51,018 nt of DNA, from assembly GCF_000485595.1 (NCBI RefSeq), contig NW_014577597.1:23349-74366 (forward strand), in the 5' to 3' direction. The position numbers were made by a program, and so were the translations under genes. Below, piece by piece: positions 11,315 to 25,000 of the stretch. Source of the DNA: Priapulus caudatus. Lineage: Eukaryota; Priapulida; Priapulimorpha; Priapulimorphida; Priapulidae. The notes under the pieces are model-generated. The model did no database searches, was not told the DNA's origin, and worked only from the letters and a program-made list of their open reading frames with translations. Every line of letters begins with the position of its first letter. The stretch's first letter is position 1.

Positions 11315-12075
11315 CGTGTCGAGAGGGAGGGGAGGGGAGAAGCAGGAGGAGAAGGTGGGGTGTAACAGCTACTTGATACTGCAGGAGGAGGAGGAGAACG
11401 CCTACGTCGTCGCTTTACCCGAGTAGCAGAGGAAGGCCCTGTGAAGAAGAAGGAGGGGAAGAGGAGGAGGAAACTGAAGGGGGTGTACCAGCTACTTGAG
11501 ACTACAGGAGGAGAAAGAGGGGAGGCTGTAAGAGCGCCTAAAGGGAAAGTACCTGCAGGAGTATTATTGAGGGAAGGGGGGGTGCTATGATGGATACTTC
11601 ATACTGCAGGGGGAGGAGAGGGAGGAACAGGAGGAGAAGGAGAAGGAGGGTATAATAGCAGTTTGATACTGCAGGAGGAGGAGGAGGAGGAGGAGAGGCT
11701 GTAACAGCTTCTGTGACCGAGGAAGGCCCTGCGAAGTGTCGCGAGCACGCGAGAAGGGGAGGGGAGGGTAGCTAGAGGGCAGCTCAAGGGCAGCAATCGA
11801 TCAGAGAGTAGGGCTTTAGTGCCCTGCTGCACCTGCAGGAGTAGTGGTGGGGGCGGGAGGCTATGACAGATACTTGATACCGCAGGGGGAGGAGGGGGAG
11901 GAGAAAGGGGTGTAACAGCTACTTGGTACTGTAGGAGGAGGAGAAAAGCAGGAGAAGGAGAAAGGGGTGTAACAGCTATTTGATACTACATGCGAAGGAA
12001 AACGGGCGGCTGTAAAAGCTTCTTACTACTACAGGAGGTAGATAAGGAAGAGGAGGAGGAGGGCGGCAATATCTG
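11315..12075 (+). repeat. degenerate minisatellite seeded by the MRG15 3' coding end
   Basis: It starts at the MRG15 stop codon. The last coding block (11266-11314) recurs at about 11398-11443 with seven or so changes, including TAC to TAG, and a shorter relic lies near 11717-11760 ('gaggaaggccctg'). Between and after these, a 'gtaacagctacttgatactgcaggaggag' unit recurs about nine times (near 11361, 11488, 11587, 11652, 11862, 11911, 11966 and 12010) among GGAGGA purine runs. No poly(A) signal is obvious here, so the MRG15 3' UTR may run through the array. Confidence 0.8.
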
Positions 12076-13380
12076 CCTAGTCTTGAAAAAGAAACATTGT
12101 GCGACAACGTCCCAATGTTGTAGCAGGGGGCTGTCAGAGTTTAATTCCTCCCCCATCCGTTTCACAAGGAGGCTTGCTATCTTCAAATTTTCAAGGGTAA
12201 CTCGTTCACATCTGCCACTCCTCGCGTTGCGGAAAGTGAGTTACGATAACCCGTATCAGCCATCTAACTGATAACACTGGCTGCAGTGATCGAGTTTACC
12301 GCTGTATCAGTTGTTGCTAGTGCTGGGATGGGAGTGCCAGGAAATCGCGGCAATGCCTGCCGTCCTAGTGATGGTGATGTGAGTGGGTAGTGTAAACTGC
12401 ACGCGGTTGGCTGCCGGTCGCACTTGTGTGTGCTCTCCCTTCAAATCGGCAACAGCAGCTGGGCCTGACGGAATGCACGCGTGCATCTATCTAAGGCAAA
12501 CGCAGTCATGTTCCTGGAATGCGCGCTAGCTAACGCGGGAGTAGCGCCAGGCGGGTTTCGTGTGTGTGTGTGTGCGCGTGCGTGCGTGCGTGCGTGCGTG
12601 TATGTGTGCGTGCGTGCGTGCGTGCGTGCGTGTGTGTGTGTGTGTGTGTCCTCGTATTTATGCGCACGTTTCCACATGGACGCTGCGTCTTATAGCCTAA
12701 TGGCAAGGAATTTGTAGCGCAGCATGTTTTTGGGTATACGTGATCTCATGGAGACGTCAGTGTTGGCGGCAGTATGCGCATCACGTGTTACGCTGTGTAT
12801 CAGTGCGATGGTCGCAGCGCGCGCGCGGTCTTCTTTGATTAATAATGTTAAGTTCCATTACATGTTGGGCGATTTTGATGTGAATTATAAAATTCAATCA
12901 TGAAAACCAATTTCAGTGTCAGATATGCGGGCGACTAATGCTCTAATGAGCCACGCAGCACATAAAGAAAGATGCAATTAAAACTATTTACCTAATGTAT
13001 TTGCAACTTCGCGTCCTGTTTACCAGCGAGTGCTAGATCTACACCAATGGCCGTCGTGTATACGTGTTTTGCTATTTTTCTGCCGAATTAAACCTGAAGT
13101 GTATCTATTTACCAACGTATAGCGTTAGTGTATCTTTTGCTGCTAAGCGTGGGTGTATCGATATGCAGTGACAATATAGTGCGAACATAGAAATAATATA
13201 CTAGGTCGACTCTACATATTTAGGTGTCTCTATATTCTATAAGTGTGAACATGAAATGTCATTTCCTGGCGGACGACATCCTATGGAGCCGATCAACGGT
13301 CAGAGGAAGGGATGCAGAGTCGTTTCCCTGAATGCGGGAACGCGTGCTACACAGGCCAGCTAGCTAGGCTACAGTGCTGA
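12076..13380. other. intergenic between MRG15 and tropomyosin, no gene seen
   Basis: Non-repetitive apart from a TG/CG microsatellite. No exon with splice sites or recognisable product was found on either strand. Confidence 0.5.
12559..12649. repeat. (TG)n/(CGTG)n microsatellite
   Basis: Alternating TG, CG and CGTG units. Such purine-pyrimidine alternation can adopt Z-DNA. The 78-codon open frames on both strands are compositional. Confidence 0.9.
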
Positions 13381-13397
13381 TTCAAGCTCTAGGAAGG

Positions 13398-13408
13398 GAT
13401 CGAGAGAA

Positions 13409-13445
<37 letters not shown>

Positions 13446-13735
13446 GTGACGGACGGACGGACGAACGGAAACGACGGACGGACGCGACGGACGACGGACA
13501 CGGACGGACGGACGGAACGAGCGACGGACGGACGGGGGGACGGACAACGGACGGACCGACGGACGACGGACGACGACGACGACGGACGACGGAGGACGGA
13601 CGGACGGACGGACGCGCGACGGACGAGGGAACGGACGGACGGACGGAGGGACGGAGGGAGGGGAGGGAGGGAGGAGGGGAGGAAGAGAGAGAGAGAGAGA
13701 GAGGAGAAAGAGAGACGGAGAGAGAGGGAAGGGCG

Positions 13736-13768
<33 letters not shown>

Positions 13769-13792
13769 GAGAGGAAGAGGCGAGGGAGAGAG

Positions 13793-13842
<50 letters not shown>

Positions 13843-14060
13843 GCGAGAGCCAGTGAGTGAGCGAAAAAGAGAAAGAGAGAACCAGTGAGTGAGGGAGAGA
13901 GAACCAGTGAGTGAGAGACGGAAGGAGAGAGAGAGAGAGAGATGTAAATGTGGGAGAGCACGCGCGCGCGAAAGATATATAGCAGGATAGAGAAGGAGGA
14001 AGGCGAGGGGAGAGCAAGCGCGCGTGAGAGAGAGATAGAGAGGGAGGGAGAGAGATGGAA
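13398..14060 (+). repeat. purine-rich satellite block: (GA)n and GACGGACG-type repeats
   Basis: A GA run (13410-13443) is followed by about 200 bp of ACGG/GACGGACG tetranucleotide-based repeats (13445-13650), GGGA/GAGA tracts to about 13970, and a GAGAGATAGAGAGGG zone to about 14060. The plus strand is almost purely purine plus C. Long open frames in several phases arise from the repeats and are not genes. Confidence 0.9.
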
Positions 14061-15306
14061 GATAGAAGGTCTAGATCCCAGGCACCATGAATATTACATG
14101 TAGTCCGTGATCGCGAGGGAGGGATAAGAAAACCAGGCACCACCGTGTCAGTGAAGATAGCAAACAAGGAACAGCGGTGTGGTAGGGTTAGTGAGTGCAA
14201 GAAAACATGGCAGCCAGCTGGAGAGGAAGGGGTTAATGATGACGTGGAACAAGGATGTTGGGGGAGGTTTACCCCACGAGGGCTCGAAAGTATAACACCG
14301 GTGCACCTGAGGATGTCAGAACATTAAATTAATTTAATAAATTTAATTAATTAATGTGACGTTATCAATTTACTGTGTAACACCACGTCATGTATAGGAC
14401 AGGCTTTATATAATTGATATGTATATGCGACGTGGAACATTTTTGTTGGTAATTTTCATTTCACTGTAGAACTATTATATATGGTGATGTAGTGCAGAAT
14501 TGTGATTTGGATCGCATCTAAATGTATTGTTGTTGAAGTAATGCATTGCAATGTCCTAAATTTTATATCAATGCTAAATATTCTACTACATTTTCACTAA
14601 CATATCGGGAACATATCCAACAAACAACTGGTGTACAGTAATACAGGTGTAGTATTTCGTATTACTACTGTTGCCTACAGGTTTGTGTGAATACTGATCA
14701 TTTTAAGCTGCTAGACATTTGCATATACTGTACTTATTATGCCCACACTATCTACTACCGCCATAGTTTTATCGTACAAGCTAGCTTTGTGAACGCATTT
14801 GTTTCTGCCCCTTATTTTATACGTTAACCCCACGTTATTAAGATCTACGTGCACTGTATTATTGTCGGAATAGAAGAAGACAAGAAAAGACAAGGTAAAA
14901 CTAGTAAATACCACATTATGATGAATAAAATTGATTTTTTTGGTGGATAAAAACAGGCAAATATCTTGGTACATGTACTGCGGATGTATACCAGGGTTGC
15001 TGGTAAAACAGCTGCCGGTACAAATGGTAGAAAATATTCCGTTTGTCTAAAAACAAGAACTAACTCCCAAATTAAATGCTTCGGTGAATTTTGCATTTAA
15101 ATGCCAAGATATATAGCTGTGTGATGTATATTTGATTGGGGTACTCGTCTTTTTTTACACAAATACACATACTCAAACAAAATCTAAAAACTTGCACAAG
15201 GGTTGGCCTTCCTTTACGATAATACACGATGAGAAATAATCACTAATACACTTCGTAGCTCCTTCATGTTTACATTCGTGTTTAAATGTATGAAAAAAAA
15301 CAAATA
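14061..15306. other. intergenic, AT-rich, no gene seen
   Basis: Unique AT-rich sequence between the purine block and the likely 3' end of the tropomyosin gene. AATAAA on the plus strand near 14336 is 3 kb past the MRG15 stop and cannot be tied to a transcript. Confidence 0.45.
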
Positions 15307-15312
15307 TTTATT
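15307..15312 (-). terminator. candidate poly(A) signal of tropomyosin
   Basis: AATAAA on the minus strand, about 680 nt after the exon 9a stop codon. It is the first canonical hexamer noticed downstream and would give a 3' UTR of about 0.7 kb for the 9a isoforms. Transcript data are absent. Confidence 0.45.
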
Positions 15313-15589
15313 TATCAGCCATAAAAGCTATAATTTATCGTCATTAAAACGCTGCCACTGATCATGATGTGCTAATAGCTCACGCATTGCACCAGGTTGC
15401 AAAAAAACTATACAGTCTCTAAGTGTGTGTGTGTTGTTGTTGTTGTTGTTGATTATCTCCCCAATCAGCTCGCACCTTGCTGGACACATGATTCTGGCAC
15501 GTTGCCCCTTCGCTCGATAAATTTTCAGCAATACATACAACTCGGGCAAATTAACTGAGGGTACTTGGCCAACAGATATTTTGGGTCCC

Positions 15590-15740
15590 CGGATGGCGGT
15601 GGCGGCCCTGCGCGCGCGCGCCGCCGCCGCCACTGGCCCCCCGCCTCCCCGCGTGTGCGCTCGCACACTCGCCGAGGGCCGGTGTGAGTAACGGCGGCGG
15701 CCGCGCGCGGGCGCCAGAAGGGCGCGGCCCAAACGTTTAC
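15590..15740. other. GC-rich patch in the tropomyosin 3' UTR region
   Basis: Short, strongly GC/CpG-rich stretch (CGCGCGCG and GGCGGCGGCC runs) within the presumed 3' UTR. A 134-codon minus-strand open frame crosses it (15328-15732) but has no recognisable domain and includes a translated GTT repeat; it is not called a gene. Confidence 0.4.
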
Positions 15741-15987
15741 GGCTACAGTATCCGCATCCACGGGGTAACTGAAGTTAAGCACCTAATAACGCTACGCAGG
15801 ACACACCAGACAGAAAGAGAGAGAGCCGGCCGCGCGTAAAAACACAGCGAGAGTGACAGAGAGAGAAAGCGGAGGAAGTCGCTGGATGTGACAGGAGCGG
15901 CTGCAGCAGCCAAAAGAAGCCGGCAGCAGCAGTGGCCAAGGGAGGAGTCGAATGATGAATGTGTCGCACGCGCCGATAGCGCGTCGT

Positions 15988-16070
15988 CTAGTAGCCAGAG
16001 AGCTCCTGGAAGGTGAGGTCCAGCTCCTCGCTGATGGCCTTGTACTTCTCCCTCTCGTGCACGAGCTCGT
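15988..16070 (-). CDS. TPM: tropomyosin exon 9a (distal last exon)
   Basis: 83 nt, acceptor TTTTTGCAG, entry completing an Asp codon (G|AC), then [20 protein letters not shown] and QELSGY with stop TAG. The LSGY-type ending is common in invertebrate muscle tropomyosins. This end forms the head-to-tail overlap and troponin-binding region. Confidence 0.96.
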
Positions 16071-19000
16071 CTGCAAAAACAAGAGAGCGTGTGTCAAGCA
16101 AGATGGCCGCCGCCGCGACGGATACGCCGTTTCGCAATGGATCGGTGTTAATTCATGCACGGGATATGTCGGGACGCGTTAATGAACGCATGGATATCAC
16201 GTCTCTACGCGACATAATGTTAGTTGTTAGCGCGTAAGATGTCAGTGACCCACTATGGCCATCAGGGAATTGCATTTTGATTATGATTACCACTGCAAAG
16301 CCTGGTGTGTGACCGCCATCTGCTACCAGCTAAACTGTTACTGCTTAGAGCCAGAGTCGGGCAGGAAACTGAGACGCTGTCCCTGTAGTTTGGTGGCCCC
16401 ATTAACAGTAAACACTGGGATTGATACCATCAGTCCAATAGTAATCACCCCCCCCCTCCCTGTGCAAATGTCAGCTGGCACTTGAGTTGGATTCGCACTG
16501 TTGCATATCTTGAGCAATGACTGTCTGAGAGCAAGACGGCAAAAATTTTGTGGGGGGATTTTTCCGGGGGTTCGATGTGTGTGTGTGTGTGGGGGGGCGT
16601 CCGTGCGTGTGTGTGTGTGTGTGTGTGCGCTGCGTGCGTCGCTGCGCGCGGTGTACGTGCGGGGGTTGTGTGTGTGCGTGAGCGCGCGTGTGTGCGCGGC
16701 CGTCTTGTGTGATGTGTTGTGTGCGTGCGGTGCGTGCACGCTGCGCGCGGTGTACGTTGCGTGTCGTGTGGAATTGTTGCGTCGAGGCCGGATGAGGCGC
16801 GGCCACCGCACCGCGCGCTCTACGGCGCCTGGCGCGGCCCTGCACCCCAATCTGCCGGCGCTGTGTGTGCGAGAGCGCGCATGTGTGCGTGTGGGATGGT
16901 ACTACCCTTCGTGTGTCTGCCTGACATCCCACGCTGTTTAACATTCAGGAAATTAACAGGAAGGCGTTTGCTGGCAACAAGACAGCATACATCCTGGGAA
17001 ACAACTGTAATAACAGCCTATTTCCACAGAATAACACAGCACACTACGGGGAGATATATATATATTATTAATTATCATGCGCCTAACCAGTATCTAAGTA
17101 TCAAAATAATCTAGCTGGTTAGTGTGAAGAAAATGCTGTTATACAACTGCTATGACTGTAGTTAGCCCTCACTGTCACAAAATGCCACACACATCAGTGT
17201 TATCATTTTGCCTTCTGTACCGACAGGAAGTTAATGCAGTGGTAATAAGCAACGTACAGCCAATCTCTGCAGCTATGCTGGTACCGCGTAAGGTAGTACA
17301 CCAGCACAGCAGCAGCAACTGCCCCCCTCAAGACGCCTCCACCTCAACAACAAAACCAAAGGTGACAGCATCTATCCGGTGGCAAGTTACAACATTCCAG
17401 ATAACTAACTAATAGGTCAGATCAGTTATAAGTTATAAGGGTAATAAATTCATTAGATTTCGTGACGACGTTATGAGTAAATTCATTTCAAGATGAATCG
17501 AAATACAATCGCCTGCCAACAACAGTTTTATGACTCTTCCAAGCTGAACGAAGTCCCGCAGGCTTGTCACATAGTGCTCCAGTTTGTGAGAAGCCCGCTC
17601 AACTTCACTCAGCTTGACAAAGACCGCCGGACCGGCTGTCGTTAATGGCTCAATATATATTTCGATGCATCTCGCAATAAATGTACATGTAAGTGGTGCT
17701 TAGTAGCATGCACGGTTATTAGTAGGCATGCAAACCTTGTTTAGCTATTGACAATATCTTGCAGCGTGGCCTCCATCTCGGCACTAATCGCCTTGTACTT
17801 CTCTCTCTCGGACAGTAACTCATCTGCGTAAACACACACACAAGTCACATGCACACTTCAAACAACAACGAGCTGTTAATCGTAGACGCTAAAAAAACGC
17901 ATCCGGTAAACCGTTGCAATCGGAGGTGGGCGGGACCACAGGCACTTGAAGCGTTTCAACTGTAAACACACGCCGCCGCCATTGCGCGCACACTGACACA
18001 TAAATATATATATNNNNNNNNNNNNNNNNNNNNNNNNNGAGTAACTGTTGCTGCACAGAACTACTTTAGCCTAACGGTTTGTCGTGCAAACAGCTATCAG
18101 AAATGCGTCCAGACGTTGATGGCTAATTCAGCGTGTAGCACGTACTCCTGCGTCGTGTCCCGTGACTGCGTGTCGGCGATGGCAACCGTAGGTTTCTCAT
18201 GCCTAAACACACGGAATGTTGTTTTTTAAGGAGAAGGTACACAGTGTATACACCCGCGCCGGCTCTCCTACGTGTAGTAGTACTCAGTCACCTCAGCGTA
18301 GTAGCTGTCTAACGAGCACGTGACGGCATGGACGTTCGGATGTGTGTATGTTGGGCTGGTGTGCAACCAGGTATCGTAAACCTGCCCGTGCAATTGGCTA
18401 CGTTCATGAATTCCCTACGTTTTCTATTGTCAGGGTGATACCGAAGAGGCACTAACCTAACACCGGGGTATCTACGTAACGCTAGTGTATGTGTTCGATC
18501 ATATTTCACATACCGTAAATAGGGCACCACGTATTAAGTTAAATGTCAATTATGAATGCGCAAATGTACCGGCTCGTAGTCTTGGCCACTCTTGTGTATA
18601 GTTAATTGCAATGCATTTTGATTGATACAATTTGGTTAAACTTTGTGAAATTGTTAAGGAGTTCTAAAAATAATATACCTAAACAGTATAGTAAATGTTC
18701 ATGTATATGTTGTGTAGATGTATAGATGATTGTGATGCAGTCCTCCGCATGAAAAAATGTCCATACCTAGTATATAAATTTTTCGATATTTGTAATATGA
18801 TGGCTGGGCTACTTCATAATTAGTTATGAAATAGGATAACTGAAATTGCAATGATTAAAGTTGTTTAGGAATAGAGCTTGGTGCTAACAGGCCTAATAAT
18901 AAGAGGCTCACCTCGCTATAATAATGACTAGTATAGTATCCGATGCCCGTATCGTTAATGAATCCACCTGAGAGATTTCAATTGTAAAGAGTGTGTAAGA

Positions 19001-22000
19001 CAAGAACTTGAGTCATATAGTTCTCATATGTTAAATAACGACGACAAATCAAATGTAAGTATACATCGAGTGGAATTTTTGTGAGTAAATTTAGACGGCG
19101 CCCGCCTGTTCGCATTTCCGATGAAATTGCGTGCGTGGATAAAGCTTTCCATGTGCGGTGAGATGCTGTGTGTCTCCATTGGTGGCGCGCAGGTGCAGGT
19201 TGGTTGAAGTCGGACTTGGAGCGCGCCAGCAGAGCGGGGGGCGCGACCGAAGCGTAGTACCCGATTGCGCTCGGGTAATGCGGCTAACCACTGTTGTTTA
19301 TCGTTGTGTTCCGAACACGCAGGTGTCGGGCGTAAACAGTGCAGAATATGGAATCTGACTGGAGCGGGCTGAGGAGCCGGCGCTGGGCGCACCGGCGGTG
19401 AAGTGTGAAGTAGCAGTACTTCTCTCTGCAACCGAGCCGGCCGTGCCGTCTGCGATGCAGGTCACGCCACGGAAGCACCTACATAGTTCATTGTTTCAGC
19501 GCCTCCCCGCGAGAGCGCCACGATCACCCCACGCATCCGCCCACTCACGTTTGCGACGAGAGCGAGCCCACGCCCTGGCATTAAACTAATGACGTAGGAG
19601 GCGTGAGGGCGGTCCCCCCTACCCCGCGCTGTACGTCTTCAGGTCGCGCGGAGGTCGTCCATGTTTGCGCTCGTGAATGCAGGACCTACGTCGTACGCAC
19701 TTTTTACTACCGTAGCCCACTACCCCAACCCCGGACCTTTTCTCTGCTTGGGAATACTATCTGGCAGATCAGCCGCCGAGCGCTAGCGCACCTAGCTGCG
19801 GCCGCGCAAGACTGCGTTGAGGCCCGTTGGTAGCATGTCCCCGGCCTACAACTGCCCGAAAATGGATGGGTGCAAGGGGACAATGATCGAAGTGCTCTTG
19901 TCGAACGGACGGAGCGTGGCCTTGTTGCCAGCCGATGCGCTTAGAGCCGACGCCGCCTAGGCTTGCATTGCTTGCCTCCCATCTCGCAGGTGAACACAAG
20001 AGGGCATTGTTGCCTCTGGTGCTTACGTCTATAGCTGCCGTGTACTGAAACCTAAGAATGCTTGGAGGCCGATATCCCCCGACCACCGTCATTCGGGGGC
20101 GTCACGGTAATATAGTATGCTGGGGCACTGAGAGAGAGCGCACACTAACATTAGGGCACGTGTCATATCCGGGAGTCCATGTCTGCTGATGCTGGATTCC
20201 ATTTATACCGATTCGCTTAATAACAATGCAGGCTTTTAAACATACATGTACATATAGGAAGTTTCAGATTTTCAACTTGTTTTTCCATTCCAATTAAACT
20301 GGCATGATTTCCCATGGGAGGCTGTCCTTGATTTTTTTTTCCCGGACCACTTATCCGAGAATCGTTTTTTTGTACCCGGCATGCCGGCAATTTTGGATGA
20401 GAAGCGAAATGGCAAGTTCGTAATTTACACATGTGTGAGTCCATATACTAATACGGAGTTGTCCTCCATAGGAGACATTTAAAGAGTTTGCGGGAGAATT
20501 TCTGTACAGATAACATGGTTTTTACTGCATACATAACAGTTACCTGTGTGAGCATATCTTGTTGCACACACATGTGTTAATGAGCATTAGGTGTTGTTTT
20601 GGTATCGGCAGATTTGAAATTAAGAATCTGGTGACGTGTCGGCATCGTTTGGGCAAATGGTCAATATTTCCATTACGACGTTTTTCTATCGTTCAGAGAA
20701 ATTCGGTAGGTGATATCTTTTTGGAATCGATATTTTTCTACCAGCAACAACTGCAATTTTTCACCTCAGCACTTTTCACTAAACTTCACCTTGTCGCCCA
20801 ACGGCAAAAACGCTCATGGATTTTCACTGCTAGCTCCACTCCACTCCATGAGCTTCACTCATAATGGTACACCCACACCTTTAAATCAATCGGCGTAAAA
20901 ATCCCGAGTGGCGCGGTAATTCTCGTTTGAATGTTGAGGAGGGGTAAAACTGTGCTACCACCGATCGCCACTTCACCGATATCAGATGCTGTACCGTAGC
21001 GATGTGTTCCCCGCTATAGAATCATCATGTGTAGCTGTCAGAATCGAGGGCGATTTGCCATAACGTTCGTAATGCGAGGGCTGAGATAGTCGGAGGTAAG
21101 TATGCGTGCGCGCAACTGCGCTAGCGTGTAGATGCAGGCGGTTCTCTTCGCTTTTCGCTTCCGCTGCAACTATTCATGAAGCCTCGGGCTCGGTACGTCG
21201 GACGAGAGCCATCTGGCGAAGGCTGTCGGAGGAGAAAATTGCAGACCAACACCCTGCGACTCGGACAGTCGCGCTGAAGTTTTCGTATGAGTTTCGTTTC
21301 TATCGCCCGGTGGGGCGGGCCGGCGCACCGGGTCGTTGCGACCGAGTCGAGTCAATTAATAATCGTCGTCATGTCTATGGGTCGATCGAGTCGTGGACAA
21401 GTATATTAAACCGAGGAAGGGGACTGGGCTTGTAGTGTCGATGCAGTGGTGTTATATTGTACGAAACCGCCATCTTTGTGCGGTTGTGGTGAGAGACTGG
21501 CCTATCATCGGAACTAGCTTTTGCTCGGTTACACGTCCCTCATGCTCGGCGCAGGTGTACCTTAGGCGGTACATCGGTAGGAGTATGCTACATGTAACGG
21601 TTAGCCGATAGGCGTATGCGGTAGGTGTAGTGTGTATCGGTTTCTGTACGGGGGCCGTGCGACCAGCGTCGCCTTGTCATGACGTTGTCGTGTCGTCTTG
21701 GCGCAAGATCATTGAGTTGGAGCAGAGCTGAGAGTTGTCGGCAAAAGCGAAACCTGAAGCTCTCCGACAGTCAGCGAGGAGGGAAGGTATAGCAAAATAA
21801 GCGCGGCTTCTTCCGCGATTTTCCTGGCAGTTTTCCCCACCAAATAACGAAGCGCATTTTCTTGCATTTTCTCTTGCGATTATTGCACTCACAATCTTCC
21901 GACGACGCACGCGACTGAGTGTTATTTTCGCGGACTCATAGCAAACAGTAGAGCGTATTCGCCACGCTCGCCGCCCCCCGCTGTATAGAACTGTGTAAAA

Positions 22001-25000
22001 ACCCAGCGATGATAATTACGACGAAGGCTGTCCTGCAGCATTCTCATAGTCTTCCTCGAGTTCTTAGCGCTCTCGCGGGTCCGGATCAGCGGCAGTCGTC
22101 GCGCGACTACGCGAGCGAGGAGTGTTGTCCGTCGCAGGAGTGACACGGCTGTACTGACGGTGACCGTGCGTTTGTTTACAGCCTGCACAGAGAGAGACAG
22201 CTACGGCGCAGACACAGGATCCCGCGGACCTGACAGCCGGCCAAAGATGTAAGTATCCCGGCGGCGGCTTAGCTAAATAAGAATATAGCCTATACCACGC
22301 CTTAGCTATACGAACTATACGGCCTATCACGCTAGCTATAGGAACATAATAAAGAGTCCGCGGCCTGCGGTATCACGGCTAGCTATAGAAGCTTATAGCG
22401 CTATCTAACGCTAGCAGTAAATTGCAATGACAGAGGCAGGATGGGAGGAGAGATCTGTGAAAATGGTCACTTAGCGTGTGGGCCTAATGGATAATTGTTG
22501 ATCAATGTAATAAATTTAGGTTGGGAAATAGCTGACTGTATGATGGCAAATTGGGTGATAAAATCGCTCGAGTAAAAACTGATGCGCCGTCTATGAAATG
22601 CAACGTTCCTGATCATCTATGAAATGTTAATTTCGATGAGCACAATATACTCCGTAAGGACGTGATTGGACAGCGCATGTTGTTACGTGTGTTACGTTGG
22701 ATGGGAAGGTCATCTTAAAGTTAGGATGCTTGGGAGTTTGCATTCGTTTGGGCGTCGCGGCGGATCGGCGGCAGTCTGACGCGATCTCTCTAAAGAACGC
22801 TGTTCACTTGTCGCAGGCTGAGACGCGCGCGATGAGTTCGCGTGAGAGGACTGTGCAGAAACTCCAAAGATAGGAAGGTCGACAGAACTCGAAGGACGTT
22901 CTTGTGCTTTGCGCGTGGCGAGCGGTGCAGTCTCGTGGCCATTTTTTACGTGTGTTCGTGCAGGTAACGTTCTCACCAACCGCTGTTCTGACTGCGCCAG
23001 AGGCTTGGCTAGTGACGTGTCGGTAGAGCAAAGTTAGGAGGCGCGATGTGGTCTTCTCATGTCGCAGTAGTGTGTGGTTAAGTAAACCGCCAAACCCATA
23101 ATTAGTCATCTCTACGCGGGTGAATTTGAACCAAACACGTTTGAATACGGCGAGTGATAATCTACCGAGATCTAGAGGCAAAACTGCTTAAAGCTGCTGG
23201 GAAGGTCATCTGAACTGTGAAACGCCTTCACGTATTCAGACATCTGTCGAGCGCTGTCTGCTATCACAAACACCACCTTTATCCCTCTCTCTCTCTCTCT
23301 CTATTTTTGGTGTTCTCAAGTGGTAAACAAAGATGGAATTCTCGCTGACTCTGCATTGAAAAATCCTACGTCCACTCAAAAGAAACTGGGTTATTGCGAC
23401 ATTGCAACAAAGACATCGGCCACGATGTATCTTTACCGGGGCCCGTTTGAGTCTGCTCTAGCTATGTTTCGTCTGGTAACACGTTTATACTCTTCGAGAC
23501 CGTCAAATTTTTCCTATCCACGTGCGTTTTCGATGTTTTCTGCATTCTTGCTCGTCGTCATCGAACAGACCCTGGATGGACTGCTGATCACCACCGGCGA
23601 GGCATTCTACCGACGTCGTGAGTCACACCTGTGCGGCTCGTAAAACCTTCCTGTATTGGAACTGGTGCTGCGAGAGAGCGAGGAGAGAGAAAGAGAAGAG
23701 AGGAGAGAGCCCGTTCCGATCACACGTAAATTTGTTCTGTCAGGCGAAGGGATGTGTGTGTGCTGTGTACGTGTGTGTTGTGTGTGTGTGTGTGTGTACG
23801 TGCGGTGCGTGCGTGCCGTGCGTGTGTGTGTGTGTGTAGGGTGGGCGGTGGTTCGTAAGCTCGGCTCGTAGACGAAGGTGGGCTAGATATCTGACAGGCG
23901 GTTTACAGCGTAAATCCCAGACGTCTTGCACGGTCACGAACACCGTTTGAGCACAGGCCGATCTGTGTACAGTGGGTCTACCACCAGCAGCAGGCAGGTG
24001 TTTTGATACGGACAAAATGCATGTAGCTGCTGCTCGTGGCGCCTATCTGACCCGATAGTTTAGATAGATATCGTTAAGGTGTGGCCATATATATTGCGGG
24101 CATGGCATGCGATGCAGCTCAGGGGGAGCGTGCGTGTTTGCTTTGGAGGTGACGTATTCAGAAACCAGCGGAGTTTCTAGCGTGATTAGAAATCAGGTTT
24201 ACCTTTGTTCGCATTTTGGTGAACAGCCCATGTGGTAATTTAGGCTAGGCTGAGTGTTCTGAATGTGGCAATCAAGATTGGATGAGATAGTTTTGGCTTG
24301 CCTATTGACATGCGTGTATTGTGGCTGTGATAATAACAGTTATTGTATCTGTGTGCTACGAGCTTACATTCAACCATAGTTAACCTAACTGCCTTCCATC
24401 CTATACCCCAGTAACCCTATAGAATTGATCTTATATTTCCAATTTATTTCTATCTCTCCCATCTGTTTCATTTCCAATTTTCTCACCGCCTTTTATTTCC
24501 ACCATTGATTCTTATTTTTAATTTTGCCCGATAGTTTTAGAACCTAGTATTAAGCTATTTACCTTCTCCCACCCACACCTACGGCCTACCGCAGGCCCTA
24601 CTTTCTCCCCTGCCAGTTCCTCAACGGTCTTGTGGGAAGTACACGCTGCACCCAGTCAAAATTATCGATGTGATCCTATCCTGTGATGTCGCCGCCCAAC
24701 CTCCGACCACGTTTTGTACGACCAATTGTGATCCTTCCTGTGATGTCCCGCCCCACCTCCGACCACTGATGTGATCCTTCCTGTGATGTCCCGCCCCACC
24801 TCCGACCCCGGCGACTGATGTGGATATCCTTCCTGTGATGTCCGCGCCCCACTCCGACCACTTGATTGTGATCCTTCCTGTGATGTTCCGCGCCCGCACC
24901 GTACCGACCACTGATGTGAATGCCTTCCTGTGATGTCCGCCGCACCGGTCCGAGCCACTGATGTGATCTTTCCTGTGAGTCCCGCCCACCTCCGACCAAC

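Noticed and set aside
13374-14200. Long Arg/Glu/Asp- or Ser/Leu-rich open frames on both strands
   Set aside because: Pure products of GA and GACGG repeats.
15328-15732. 134-codon minus-strand frame
   Set aside because: It lies in the likely tropomyosin 3' UTR, crosses a GTT microsatellite (poly-Asn) and has no recognisable domain.
18039-24690. A second, divergent tropomyosin gene on the plus strand
   Set aside because: All five exon copies are frame-broken with net insertions, and introns match as well as exons, so an artefactual inverted copy is more likely than a paralogue.
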